A DNA stretch of 59,051 bases from contig NZ_WOEZ01000090.1 of NCBI RefSeq assembly GCF_013177735.1, positions 1 to 59,051 on the forward strand, given 5' to 3'. The notes under the pieces are model-generated. The model did not search any database. It worked only from the letters and a program-made list of their open reading frames with translations, and was not told where the DNA came from. This document shows positions 7,713 to 15,539 of this stretch, one piece after another. A program made the position numbers and the translations under genes. Position 1 is the first letter of the stretch. Every line of letters begins with the position of its first letter. This DNA is from Paraburkholderia elongata. Lineage in GTDB: Bacteria; Pseudomonadota; Gammaproteobacteria; Burkholderiales; Burkholderiaceae.

Positions 7713-8120
7713 ATGCACATTTACTTGGGTGTGTGCAACGCCGCAAAAAAGGTTGCAGTCAGCCGGCCGAAGCCATTGTGGAGCGCTGTCGAACTCGAAG
7801 CGCAAAGTCGTTGGCGGCGCGTGCGTATAGGCGTGAGTGAAGACGACGTGCAATATTGGCGACGCGGAATCACTGTTCCGCCGCTGAACGCTTGTACGCG
7901 TCTCGCCGCTGTTCTGAATCTCGACGGTTACTGGCTTTGCAACAGGGCAGACCCATGTCGCCTAGTCCGCTCTTCGTGGGAATCTTTGGCTCACGAGTTG
8001 GTACCCTGTGAGTCCAGATGCGTCCTGATGCTCGCACCTCGGTCGGCGTGGCGCCCGCGACGATTCATCTGCGGTCTTTCACGCGAACATAGATTGCAGG
8101 GGAGTCCAGGTCGCCAGTGA
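7713..8120 (+). CDS. HTH-like small protein, tail possibly frameshifted
   Basis: 135 residues, with GGAGG 6 bases before the ATG. Residues 28-75 (WRRVRIGVSEDDVQYWRRG…CTRLAAVLNLDGYWL) resemble a lambda-Cro/XRE-type helix-turn-helix in which a recognition helix is followed by WRRG. The rest is Arg/Cys-rich and reads like out-of-frame sequence, so the native protein was probably about 80-100 residues. Divergent from the phasin gene. The copy-3 version keeps 28 codons before the sequence changes. Confidence 0.5.
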   Translation: MHIYLGVCNAAKKVAVSRPKPLWSAVELEAQSRWRRVRIGVSEDDVQYWRRGITVPPLNACTRLAAVLNLDGYWLCNRADPCRLVRSSWESLAHELVPCESRCVLMLAPRSAWRPRRFICGLSREHRLQGSPGRQ

Positions 8121-8410
8121 GTTTGGTGCTCCACTGCTTCGTAGCGTTCATCGGAAAGTCCTCCGATATTGGGGACGATTGTTGCCAACCCCAGCGTGGC
8201 GCTCGCCGATGCAATCTCCCCTCGGCCAGCGTTCATTCGTAGCCGTGACGCGCGAACCAGTTGTCTTCCGTGTCGGCACGGGCATGTCGAAGGCAGAGCA
8301 TGAAGGAGTCCGCCGTGCAGATACTGGTTGCATCCGACCGCGGCTCCGCCCATCTAGATTTTAGGGATATGCTGCGTCTAAATGACATCGCTACTCGTGT
8401 CTTTAACCTC

Positions 8411-8425
8411 TTCACTTGAAGTGAA
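8411..8425. promoter_or_regulatory. 15-bp palindrome, possible operator
   Basis: TTCACTT G AAGTGAA, overlapped by GAAGT GA ACTTC (8418-8429). Perfect symmetry about one base fits a dimeric repressor site. It lies 240 bases before the 8668 gene. Copy at 28026-28040. Confidence 0.4.
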
Positions 8426-8607
8426 CTTCTTCGGACACGTTAGCCACGGTTCTTATGAGACTCTTTTATTAGGACGGCCCGCTCGACGCAAGCGTCTCGG
8501 ATGCCTGGTAACCCGATGGATTGGCAACGAGAGACGGCGCATTGATGTGCATTGGATTAGCTCATGCAAAATGTTCTCGGAGCGGAGAGAGGCAATCTCG
8601 CGTAGCG

Positions 8608-8633
8608 TTGACTGCGCCCCGTCGGCATACAAT
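8608..8633 (+). promoter_or_regulatory. Candidate promoter of the 8668-9311 operon
   Basis: TTGACT and TACAAT with a 14-base spacer, short for sigma-70. The -10 shares TACAATGTCC with the hfq upstream region. Copy at 28223-28248. Confidence 0.35.
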
Positions 8634-8667
8634 GTCCGCCGAGTGTTTACTTCCTGGTGAGGACGCG

Positions 8668-8910
8668 ATGGCCGATAACATTGGGGCGAAGGTCATGCAG
8701 GGCGGCGAATCGGCCGGACAATTTGATGCTGCGTGCAATCAGGTTCGGCAACGGACGGGCGCACGCTGCGCTGCCGTCATCGTTATCGACGGCGACGCCG
8801 GCTCGGGATACTCGGTCGTGGGACCGCTGGACGCGCAGGTTTTGCTGCCTGACATTCTGCAGCAGATAGCGGTCACCCTCCGGGGACAACTCACGAAGAA
8901 CTTGCAGTGA
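8668..8910 (+). CDS. Small unknown protein in operon with H-NS
   Basis: 80 residues, MADNIGAKVMQGG onward. It contains CAAVIVIDGDAGSGYSVVGP, a hydrophobic strand with a Gly-rich turn, then a helix LLPDILQQIAVTLRGQL. GTGAGG is the ribosome site. Its stop overlaps the H-NS start (GTGA), so co-translation is likely. No family recognised; a regulator or partner of the downstream nucleoid protein is a guess from position only. Confidence 0.65.
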   Translation: MADNIGAKVMQGGESAGQFDAACNQVRQRTGARCAAVIVIDGDAGSGYSVVGPLDAQVLLPDILQQIAVTLRGQLTKNLQ

Positions 8911-9311
8911 GAGCTGTGAGCAAGAAGACCTATCGGGAGTTCTTGGCCGACCTGGCTGAGCTTGAGAAGCGCATTGAAAGCGCACGGCGTATCGAACGCG
9001 ATGCCGCCATCCAGAAAATTCGCACATTGATGCGCGAATATGGTATCGCGCCGAGTGAGTTGGTTGGCCGGAAGCGTGGACGGCCTCCCGTCCCACCGCG
9101 ATACAGGAACCCAGAAACCAGGCAAACCTGGACCGGATGGGGCGCACGCCCCAAATGGCTGGATGGTAAGGACTCGCGGGAATTCCTTATCGTCAGGCCA
9201 TGGTCTACAAGCACTCTGGCGCAAACGCCCGAGTCAACGGATGGAACCCACGCTTACAACAAACGTCGCGACGGCACCGCAACTCAGACAGCCAACTGCA
9301 TTACGACGTGA
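8907..9311 (+). CDS. H-NS family nucleoid protein with extended tail
   Basis: 134 residues from a GTG overlapping the previous stop; a second GTG at 8916 is an alternative. Residues 10-45 are the coiled dimerisation region. The C-terminal DNA-binding domain is complete: KRGRPPVPPRYRNPETR, then TWTGWGARPKWL (residues 74-85), the short H-NS type of Burkholderia that binds AT-rich minor grooves. Family members usually end soon after this; here about 40 low-complexity residues follow, probably from a lost stop. It may silence foreign DNA such as this island. Confidence 0.88.
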   Translation: MRAVSKKTYREFLADLAELEKRIESARRIERDAAIQKIRTLMREYGIAPSELVGRKRGRPPVPPRYRNPETRQTWTGWGARPKWLDGKDSREFLIVRPWSTSTLAQTPESTDGTHAYNKRRDGTATQTANCITT

Positions 9312-9336
9312 GACGATGGCTCGAATTTCCGCAACC

Positions 9337-9612
9337 TCAGCTAAACGTGGCCATCGATTCTTCGATGGGCTCGAAGCCGCGATTCTGACGACCGAAGAGT
9401 GTCTCAGGGTCGGCACGGTCCTCTACCGGTGTTTCGCTCAGTTCGCGGAATGTCGTGACAAGGCTATGCCATGAAGCAGCCCACCGTGTCTCCCTTAAGC
9501 GGACACCAGTGGTGTCGGTAATCCGCAAGACACCAGTGTCAGGGAAGAATGTGAGCGTGACGGCGATGCCGTCAATGACGCAGGTTGCGGTACATGGTTT
9601 CGTCGCCAGCAC
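9337..9612 (-). CDS. Small unknown protein, paralogue of 44548-44823
   Basis: 91 residues. GTG at 9612 is chosen because GGAGG stands 5 bases before it here and in the paralogue; the ATG 4 codons upstream overlaps that ribosome site. Beta-rich start (CVIDGIAVTLTFFPDTGVLRI), a WAASWHSLVTTFREL helix, then an acidic linker. The paralogue differs in only a few residues, so it is under selection or recently copied. Function unknown. Confidence 0.65.
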   Translation of the reverse strand: MLATKPCTATCVIDGIAVTLTFFPDTGVLRITDTTGVRLRETRWAASWHSLVTTFRELSETPVEDRADPETLFGRQNRGFEPIEESMATFS

Positions 9613-10050
9613 GTTTGCCTCCATTGAAATGTGCAGTCAGAGCGCCGCTCGGGTGACGGGCTGGCACAACTACGCAGTGAATGTGCCTACGACCACACCG
9701 CTTGCCCGTTTCGCTTAAGGCACAAGGGTTTAATCAAGCTGAGTGCGCGGCAACCAACACGGGAGCGATTCAAAACGTGACATGGTGTTGGGCCGCTGCT
9801 AACACCAACGCTACGAAGTCCCAACACAAAGAACCAACACCAGGAGTCACAAGCGGGATAGTGCAGGCTGGCACCGACTGTTATTGCAGACAAATTACGA
9901 CAAGGCGCTCGTTATGACATTGCGGTTACAAGCCGGTGGTCTAATGCCCCCCGAAGCCGTGCGAGCCGTCTTGCGGTCCGCTCTTCACCGGGCTCGCAGC
10001 CTCTAGCTCGAGCTTTATCGCCGCTATCTTGTATTCGCCTCAGTGCCCGT
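9613..10050. other. Gene-free stretch, partly duplicated
   Basis: The first 150 bases match 44824-44960 at reduced identity. A GTGTTGGG…CTAACAC pair sits near 9785-9805, with a related pair near 44996. No gene seen. Confidence 0.4.
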
Positions 10051-10421
10051 CTATAACACTTCATGCAACCCAATTCTAATGCGGTTGCCGACTCAAAAAG
10101 TCACCACCGGCAGACTTCTGTGCAACGTTTAGCACCTGTCTGTCAGCACTAAACCGCCAAGCAATGGCTTAGTGATGCAGTACTCCCTCCCTCCTATAAC
10201 GCTGGTTCCGGTCGCGGCAATCTCTCATTGAAGTAGAGACATTGCTCGCGTTCCCAACAGAAGACCGATTCGATGGATTTCTCCCCATCTCTATGAGGAT
10301 GGAGGGGGAGCGTTTGGCTTATTCGGATTGGCGGATTTATCGCCACCGGTTTTACCGGAACGCTCGGGATGAATGCTTGCTCGCAATCAAGGGGTGAACA
10401 TGAAAACGCGTCTGATAGCAG
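10051..10421 (+). repeat. Repeated upstream element, version R2
   Basis: Relative of R1 (1048-1360) with about 60 extra bases in the middle. It ends AAGGGGTGAAC-ATG, then AAAACGCGTCTGATAGCAGG (MKTRLIAG…), an apparent signal-peptide start that closes after about 43 codons without a plausible protein. It appears to be promoter, leader and first codons left from a duplicated secreted-protein gene. Copy at 29666-30036. Confidence 0.7.
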
Positions 10422-10599
10422 GAGTCGGCACGAATTGGTTGCAGCAATGCGCGCAGTGCAGTACCGCGTCGCGACGGCAGGAGCGCCGAGCAGAACCTCG
10501 ACCGTTTCCTCGCGCGTTGCCCGTGAGTTGAGACCGTACCAATCGCAAACACGTCGGCTCCGTTCGTGTGAGCCATTGCCTTGCGCGGCTTCCGCTAGG

Positions 10600-10629
10600 G
10601 AAAACGCAGGCTAGGCCACCTGCGTTTTC
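10600..10629. terminator. Strong hairpin, probably bidirectional terminator
   Basis: GAAAACGCAGG, loop CTAGGCCA, CCTGCGTTTTC: 11-bp arms flanked by A4 on one side and T4 on the other. The 180 bases to its right hold only short leftward frames that I do not trust. Copy at 30215-30244. Confidence 0.75.
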
Positions 10630-10787
10630 TTCGATAGCCACACGACTTGGTCCCATTCGTCAAGAAAGTATTGCAGGCATTGGCAATTGTCACATCCATT
10701 GCAATGGAATTCACCGGATGCCGAGAGTAGGCGACAGTCATTACGGCATCCGGATAGTCTTCCCGTAGAACCATAGGAGACACTGAA

Positions 10788-11250
10788 ATGACACATTCTC
10801 TCTTGTCTTTTCGTCGCGGCTGGCTCAAGGCTGCAGGCGGAGTTGTTGCTGGTGCTGCCCTTGGCGGCGTGGGTCTGCTGCCAGGTCGAGCCCGCGCCGA
10901 TGGGACAGCGACTATCCTGCCGATTGATGGTTGGCATAACGCCTTCTGGAGTATGTCTGGGCGATTCGTTTCTCGATATCACGTACATTACCACCGGTAA
11001 CCCGATGGTCGACTTGGAGACGTTCCTAACCTCACCTGGCCTACAGTACGCCGCCTTCCGGTCGCAAGCAACCGGACCGTTTACCCCATATTACTTGGCT
11101 ATTAACGGGCTGCCGCAAGGCACCCAAGGTCGGTGCACCGTCAGCCAAACTGGCCTTATTGCTAAGTCCAGTACAGCCAATCCAAACAGTCGAGTCGCCT
11201 TGGATGGGTTCCCTGCCGAGGTGATTGATTTACACCCGCTCGGTCCGTAG
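10788..11250 (+). pseudogene. Tat-exported protein with a frameshift
   Basis: Frame 1 from ATG 10788 gives MTHSLLSFRRGWLKAAGG…RARADG, a twin-arginine signal (FRRGWLK) with a hydrophobic core and an ARA cleavage site, and stops at 11000. Frame 2 overlaps from about 10950 and continues CLGDSFLDITYITTGNPM…AEVIDLHPLG to 11250. One indel near 10940-10960 would join them into about 150 residues. Copy 2 has the same break, so it predates the duplication or is a systematic read error. Function unknown. Confidence 0.6.
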
Positions 11251-11317
11251 CGACGGTTGGGCGGTGTCGTGCGGTGCCGCCCATTGTGTGCAACACACTG
11301 CCTCTGAGGAGGTCACC

Positions 11318-11380
11318 ATGAACATTCCATGCCCCCCCTTTGCGGTAGCTCAGGCGTTCTCTTTGCTGCGCCTGACGTAA
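11318..11380 (+). CDS. 20-codon ORF with a perfect ribosome site
   Basis: GAGGAGGTCACC-ATG, then MNIPCPPFAVAQAFSLLRLT and TAA, 66 bases before the NHL gene. It is preceded by nested inverted repeats GGGCGG/CCGCCC (about 11258-11283) and GTGTG/CACAC (about 11286-11298). It could be a leader peptide or the start of a lost gene; the run of seven C makes a frameshift possible. Confidence 0.4.
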   Translation: MNIPCPPFAVAQAFSLLRLT

Positions 11381-11446
11381 AACCCAATCGTCCAATACAC
11401 CATGGCGCCGCGTCGGCGCGGACCTTTCCTGAAAGGAGTCATTCCC

Positions 11447-12580
11447 GTGAACAAGAAGAACTGTGTGCTGGTACTGCTTGCGGCGCTGTGCGCGCCGCTC
11501 ACCAATTATCGCAATGTATTGCGCTCCATCCTGCTGTCCGCAGCATTGGGGTTCAGTGTGTTGTCGGTCAGCCAATCCTCGAGGGCGCGGGAGCTGTTCG
11601 TCGGCGACGTTGGCGACAATTCTGTCAAGCGTTTTGATGCCTCGAGCGGGACATACCTTGGCGCCTTCATTGCGCCGAAGACTGCCGGGCTGAAGGGGCC
11701 CATGGGGATGATTTTTACGGGTGGGCAACTTGTGGTTGTCAACCAGAACCTGGGCACCGGCCAGTCCGGCGAGATTCTGCAATTCGACGGCGCGACCGGC
11801 ACTTTTGTCGGCAAACTTGTCGCCTCGAGCGACCGAAACGCACCCTTCGCACCGCGCGGCATTGTGCGCGGGGGGCAGGACAATGGCTTCTACGTGGCCG
11901 ATATCGGTGCACAGTCTAGCAAGTGTTCCAATCAAGGCAATGTCAAGGAATATGACGCCGCGGGTGCCTTTCTTGGCAATCTGGACCGGCAAGCGTTCAC
12001 TGCCGAGTTCCATCCGCGAGGTGTGGTGTTCGGGCCGGACGGTCTTTTGTATGTCTCGGCGGTCGGTTGCCTCGACCCGAAGGACCCGCTCTTCAACCAG
12101 CTTACCGGATACGTGTTGCGTTTTCGCGTCGATGCCAGCACCGGCAAATTCAAATTTTTTGACGTGTTCGCCTCGAACACCAGTGTCCCGGACTTGCACC
12201 GACCGGAGGGCTTGGTCTTCGACAGCGCAGGCAACCTGTGGGTCACGAGCTTCCGTGCCAATGCCAGCGATAGCGATAAAATCCTCAAACTTAATGGCCA
12301 CACCGGCGCCCTTCTCGACAAGCTCGTGTTGGCGCCTCCTGTTGCTAGCGGCGGCAAAAGGGCCTATGCACAGGCCATCATCTTCGGGCCGGGGCGGAAT
12401 CTCTTCATTCCCATCACCGGCGACAATGTCACGACAGCCGGTCAGCTGCGGCGCTGCAGCCCCACGACCATGCAGTGCGACGTCATCGTGCCGGCCAACT
12501 CTGCTGGTGGCGCACTTCAGCAACCGTTCTACGTAATCTTCCGGAACACCAATCCCGCGACGCTTAACTACGAAGACTAA
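11447..12580 (+). CDS. Secreted NHL-type beta-propeller protein
   Basis: 377 residues. GTG at 11447 is preceded by AAAGGAG; an upstream ATG at 11402 lacks one. Residues 1-50 hold two hydrophobic stretches, the second a likely signal peptide ending SRA. The rest is a series of blades with LFVGDVGDNSVKRFDASSG, GFYVADIG, KEYDAAGAFLGN, GLLYVSAVG and NLWVTSF, the 'Y(V)ADxxNxRI' style of NHL/SMP-30-like propellers. Binding or scaffolding in the periplasm or outside is likely; no catalytic residues can be assigned. Copy 2 keeps only the first 212 native residues. Confidence 0.8.
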   Translation: MNKKNCVLVLLAALCAPLTNYRNVLRSILLSAALGFSVLSVSQSSRARELFVGDVGDNSVKRFDASSGTYLGAFIAPKTAGLKGPMGMIFTGGQLVVVNQNLGTGQSGEILQFDGATGTFVGKLVASSDRNAPFAPRGIVRGGQDNGFYVADIGAQSSKCSNQGNVKEYDAAGAFLGNLDRQAFTAEFHPRGVVFGPDGLLYVSAVGCLDPKDPLFNQLTGYVLRFRVDASTGKFKFFDVFASNTSVPDLHRPEGLVFDSAGNLWVTSFRANASDSDKILKLNGHTGALLDKLVLAPPVASGGKRAYAQAIIFGPGRNLFIPITGDNVTTAGQLRRCSPTTMQCDVIVPANSAGGALQQPFYVIFRNTNPATLNYED

Positions 12581-12695
12581 AAACTGCGTGGGGTATGGGC
12601 AGGATTGGCCTGGCAGCTTGCCGGGCCTTGCGCCAAGCAGGTCAAAATGCGCTGGTAGCTGCAGCCAGGAGTGCAGCGCGCGATGGTCCTCGGCG

Positions 12696-12971
12696 TTACA
12701 GCAGTACGGACGCCGGGAATGACCCCTCACGCGGCAGGACGGTCATTTTCAGGCTGTCGGCCGTAGGCGGAAACACGTACCAGCGACCGTTATCGTGCCG
12801 GAAGAAGAACAATGCGCGCGAGCCGACGGATAACGAGGTCTCGATGCGTACATAGCGTCTCCTAGCCCAACGGGTGCGACTGAATTCGGTTACGTGGACC
12901 GGTATCGTGGGACCCGGCGCGAGCCATTTTTCGACCTGGAAACGCAGGGACTGCTCACTCGTGCTTTTCAT
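12696..12971 (-). CDS. Second member of the VEKW…VFPP small-protein family
   Basis: 91 residues from MKSTSEQSLRF. It shares VEKWLAP, PVHVTEFSRT, RRYVRIET and ALFFFRHDNGRWYVFPP with the protein at 6360-6578 but has about 20 extra C-terminal residues. The ribosome site GGGGGC is weak. It is absent from copy 2 owing to the internal deletion. Confidence 0.6.
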   Translation of the reverse strand: MKSTSEQSLRFQVEKWLAPGPTIPVHVTEFSRTRWARRRYVRIETSLSVGSRALFFFRHDNGRWYVFPPTADSLKMTVLPREGSFPASVLL

Positions 12972-13442
12972 GCCTGCCCCCACCACCCCGGTCCTTGTTC
13001 GCCGCAGCTGTCCTAGGGGTTCAACAATTATCCGAATGCCCTATGCGTGACAGCATTCGTGCGAGTCGCCGCGCTGTTCCGCACTTCACCGCACATGTTC
13101 CGCGCCGCATGTTGCCGCCGACGCCTGTTTGCCCCGGATGCCGCAATTCGGCTGGACCACCAGAGCGGGCCGCGAAGCTTTGCTGCTGAAACCTTTTTCT
13201 AATGGGCAGACAACTGCACGCTGCTTCAACTGCGTGGTACTTCGACTCCTGTTGCTTCAACTTCCTGCTGCTTCAATTGCAACCAACGGTACGGTTCAAA
13301 ACAACGCGGGGGAAGGCTGCGCGGATGGGCTCAATGACTCGTCGCTCCATGGAAACAAGTTTAGGGGTGGAAACGAAAATCTGATTGAGCGAAACGAGGG
13401 GCGTTCGGCGGGCAGTTCGGTGGATTGCGCGGAGGTTAGGTA
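12972..13442. other. Gene-free stretch with spaced direct repeats
   Basis: Holds the iterated TGCTTCAACT motif at 13222-13278. No gene with a ribosome site seen. Confidence 0.4.
13222..13278. repeat. Four spaced imperfect direct repeats
   Basis: TGCTTCAACT at 13222, TACTTCGACT at 13239, TGCTTCAACT at 13253 and TGCTTCAATT at 13269: spacing 17, 14 and 16 bases. Such phasing fits a multi-site regulator or iteron-like array. Present once in the window. Confidence 0.45.
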
Positions 13443-13530
13443 CTTGCGGGTCGCTTCGGGCGACCAGAAGAAATGACGCGCGCGGTCGTGTACCTGGCGT
13501 CGGATGAGTCGGCGCGGACGGTAGCGATGC
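13443..13530 (+). pseudogene. C-terminal remnant of a short-chain dehydrogenase
   Basis: The frame reads LAGRFGRPEEMTRAVVYLASDESAR. GRFGRPEE and VVYLASDES are the conserved segment near the C-terminus of SDR oxidoreductases (family knowledge). A stop lies directly upstream, and the NAD-binding and catalytic parts are missing. The typical GG ending is replaced by unrelated sequence leading into the cspA terminator. Confidence 0.65.
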
Positions 13531-13560
13531 TGTCCGGGCTGAGCGTCATCGAAAATGGAC

Positions 13561-13582
13561 GATGCCCGGCGAACCGGGCATC
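13561..13582 (-). terminator. Hairpin downstream of cspA
   Basis: GATGCCCGG, loop CGAA, CCGGGCATC, 27 bases beyond the cspA stop. Only a TTTT follows at a distance on the leftward strand. The same hairpin follows the cspA paralogue (45272-45293), which supports function. Confidence 0.75.
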
Positions 13583-13609
13583 GTATGCTGCAGTGACGCG
13601 GATTTTCTC

Positions 13610-13813
13610 TTAAACCGGCGTGATGTTTGCGGCCTGCTTACCTTTCGGTCCCATCTTCACGTCGAAGCTGACCTTCTGGTTTTCCTGCAATGACTTGAAG
13701 CCCGTTGCCCTGATTTCCGAGAAGTGGGCGAACAAGTCCGCACCGCCATCGTCCGGCGTGATAAAGCCGAAGCCTTTCGCGTCGTTGAACCACTTTACTG
13801 TACCTGTTTCCAT
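13610..13813 (-). CDS. cspA: Cold-shock protein CspA type
   Basis: 67 residues from METGTVKWFNDAKGFGFI; the second of two adjacent ATGs is preferred by ribosome-site spacing and family length. The OB-fold carries RNP1 (KGFGFI) and RNP2 (LFAHF). Single-stranded RNA/DNA chaperone of the cytoplasm. Upstream lies a 315-base region without a gene (13814-14128), suitable for the long structured leader typical of cold-shock mRNAs. The same leader and gene recur at 45321. Confidence 0.92.
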   Translation of the reverse strand: METGTVKWFNDAKGFGFITPDDGGADLFAHFSEIRATGFKSLQENQKVSFDVKMGPKGKQAANITPV

Positions 13814-14128
13814 CATTCAATCCAACAAAGTGTAAAGAGCGCACCGAATTCCGTACGCCTGAATCTTGTACATATTGCAACAGCGGAAGTTACTGCCCGG
13901 CGCTCAACTACAGTGCTGAAACCGCTATCCAAGACTCCGACACCGAAGTTGTAGCCGATTGCGCAGTACGGGGCAATTCGGGCGGCGGTCTCGAATGTGA
14001 GGTGCAACACCTTGTCTCGTATAAAGTGTCGCGATGCAAGAAAAGACGCACTATCAGCACGCCCGATGATTCAGGACTGCGTTCCCGTTGTTTGGTAAGC
14101 CGTGTGGGGTTTGTCCAGACAAAGTATG
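13814..14128. other. Gene-free leader region of cspA
   Basis: Conserved almost base for base upstream of the cspA paralogue (45525-45839), including CTTTGTTGGATTGAATG before the gene and GCAAGAAAAGACGCACTATC. Short ORFs here have no ribosome sites. Conservation of a non-coding stretch suggests a 5' UTR and promoter. Confidence 0.5.
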
Positions 14129-14344
14129 TTACTGAGACTCGAGAGCGTCGAGTCGCGCTTGCGCAATCTCGCCCGGGTGTTGGTGTTGGCAGTGGTACGC
14201 GTCGAACAGCTGTGAGCACAGCTGAGCAAGTGAAGCCAGGTCCACGGCCTGGTCTGCGTGCTCGACCTCTCCTGCGTTGAGTACGTCATCGAGAACCGGA
14301 GCGAGACGGCGCAATCGGCGGAAAGTGGCGTCGTCAAGTTTCAT
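14129..14344 (-). CDS. Small helical protein, MKLD family
   Basis: 71 residues with an ideal AGGAGG-tccaac-ATG. Sequence MKLDDATFRRLRRLAPVLDD, then VEHADQAVDLASLAQLCSQL and a His/Cys cluster FDAYHCQHQHPGEI. Paralogues at 43916-44125 and 45840-46049 have HCHHPGE and HCEHPGE, two residues shorter. The conserved Cys/His cluster could bind a metal. Function unknown; always on the cspA side of this module. Confidence 0.75.
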   Translation of the reverse strand: MKLDDATFRRLRRLAPVLDDVLNAGEVEHADQAVDLASLAQLCSQLFDAYHCQHQHPGEIAQARLDALESQ

Positions 14345-14945
14345 GTTGGACCTCCTGTCGTCAGCCGGTAGAGCGCATGCTGAACGGACCTGCACCAAAG
14401 CTTTGGCTACGTCTGTCCGTCTCGCCCGTAGGACCTGCCGGCCGGGCCGCAAGGAACTTTTTGATGTCTCTGCCTATGAGGGACGCATAGCATCCGGGCA
14501 GGTCAGGCAGGTGTGGGTAGAGCCAACGCGCGTATTCCAAGGCTCGCGGCTCGCACGCCAATAAAGGTTGCGCAGTACCCAGTTTGGCGCCCCCAAGGGT
14601 CCGTATGTTCGGGCCCATGGCATTCGTGGTGCGGCCCGGAGGCGCACCTTGCAGTCAATGGTTTGCCTGACATCATAAAGCATCTGATTTGTGAGGCCGA
14701 TTTGCGGTCCTCATGTTCGTGCTGCCGCCGCACTGCACAACAAATCTGAGAAATTACGTGAGCATTAGACTGCGATTGCCCGCAGTGTAGGCGATGCACC
14801 GCATCGGACGATGCCGCTGACGCGAAACAATTGCTTACGGGATGCCGGCTAGCATAGTCGCGATTTGTGCGGCGCACAAATACATAATGATTGTCAAGCC
14901 GCTAGGGGAGGGTTTACGCTCAGGTGACTTCCCCGCGAGACGACT
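14345..14945. other. Gene-free stretch with a 13-codon gene remnant
   Basis: At 14673-14714 (leftward) MRTANRPHKSDAL stop follows the same upstream sequence as the intact 46358-46585 gene (MRTTTRHLV…), so the copy here is a broken start. The last 60 bases resemble the promoter region of the second Uma2 gene. No other gene seen. Confidence 0.45.
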
Positions 14946-15503
14946 ATGGGCACGCCTGCTCTTCTGGACCGTTACGAACTGCTTGCCGCGTGGCATCGCC
15001 TCATTCCGGAGGTAGAACATGCCGGGCGCCACCGATACGAGCTAGACGAACTCGGCGAAACGATACTGAATCCCGCCCCATCAGCCAGGCGCCAGATAGT
15101 GCTCACGGACGTCTTCTGTCACCTGACCGAACAGATTGGTCACCTTGCCGCCATGTCAGTACCCGTGATTACTCCAGCCCTTGGCATCAGGGTCCCCGAT
15201 GTGGTCTGGATGCCGTGCGAAAGATGGGAGAGTTTCGACCGCGACGAGCCGGTGCCGTTCGCGCCCGACCTGTGCGTTGAAGTGCTCCTCGATAGCGACA
15301 GGACGCATGACATCGACCGCCGGGTAACAAGCTATCTGGAGGGCGGTGCAACCGAAGTCATCGTTGTATGCCACTCCGGACAGGTTGAGTTCTGGGGCTC
15401 CGCGGGCCGGCGACAGGCTTCATCTTTCGGGATAGCACTATCTCTCGACAGCATGTACTTCGAGGAAGCCGGTGTGTCTTCCCGTGGCACCGTACGAGGT
15501 TAA
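14946..15503 (+). CDS. Uma2-family (DUF820) PD-(D/E)xK nuclease-like protein
   Basis: 185 residues. Core pattern: IRVPDVVWMPCERW with Asp85, PDLCVEVLLDSD with Glu112, DRRVTSYLEGGATEVIVV and a QVEFWG strand. This is the Uma2 arrangement of a restriction-endonuclease-like fold. The usual catalytic Lys after the Glu strand is not obvious, so activity is uncertain. An 88%-like paralogue is at 46981-47541. Weak ribosome site; stand-alone gene. Family members often multiply in genomes without a known role. Confidence 0.8.
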   Translation: MGTPALLDRYELLAAWHRLIPEVEHAGRHRYELDELGETILNPAPSARRQIVLTDVFCHLTEQIGHLAAMSVPVITPALGIRVPDVVWMPCERWESFDRDEPVPFAPDLCVEVLLDSDRTHDIDRRVTSYLEGGATEVIVVCHSGQVEFWGSAGRRQASSFGIALSLDSMYFEEAGVSSRGTVRG

Positions 15504-15539
15504 TGACTTGCCCGGCCACGGCATGCCTCATTGATTCCA

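Larger units (their letters stand above)
8121..8667. other. Gene-free stretch upstream of the 8668 operon
   Basis: No frame with a ribosome site. It contains the palindrome at 8411-8425 and the promoter candidate at 8608-8633. The leftward ORFs here lack start signals and plausible composition. Confidence 0.45.

Noticed and set aside
11162..12730. 522-codon leftward ORF antisense to the NHL gene
   Set aside because: Arg/His/Gln-rich composition, no start signal, and the opposite strand has a ribosome site, signal peptide and propeller repeats.
13222..13278. CRISPR array
   Set aside because: Repeats are only 10 bases, spacers 4-7 bases, and there are no cas genes.
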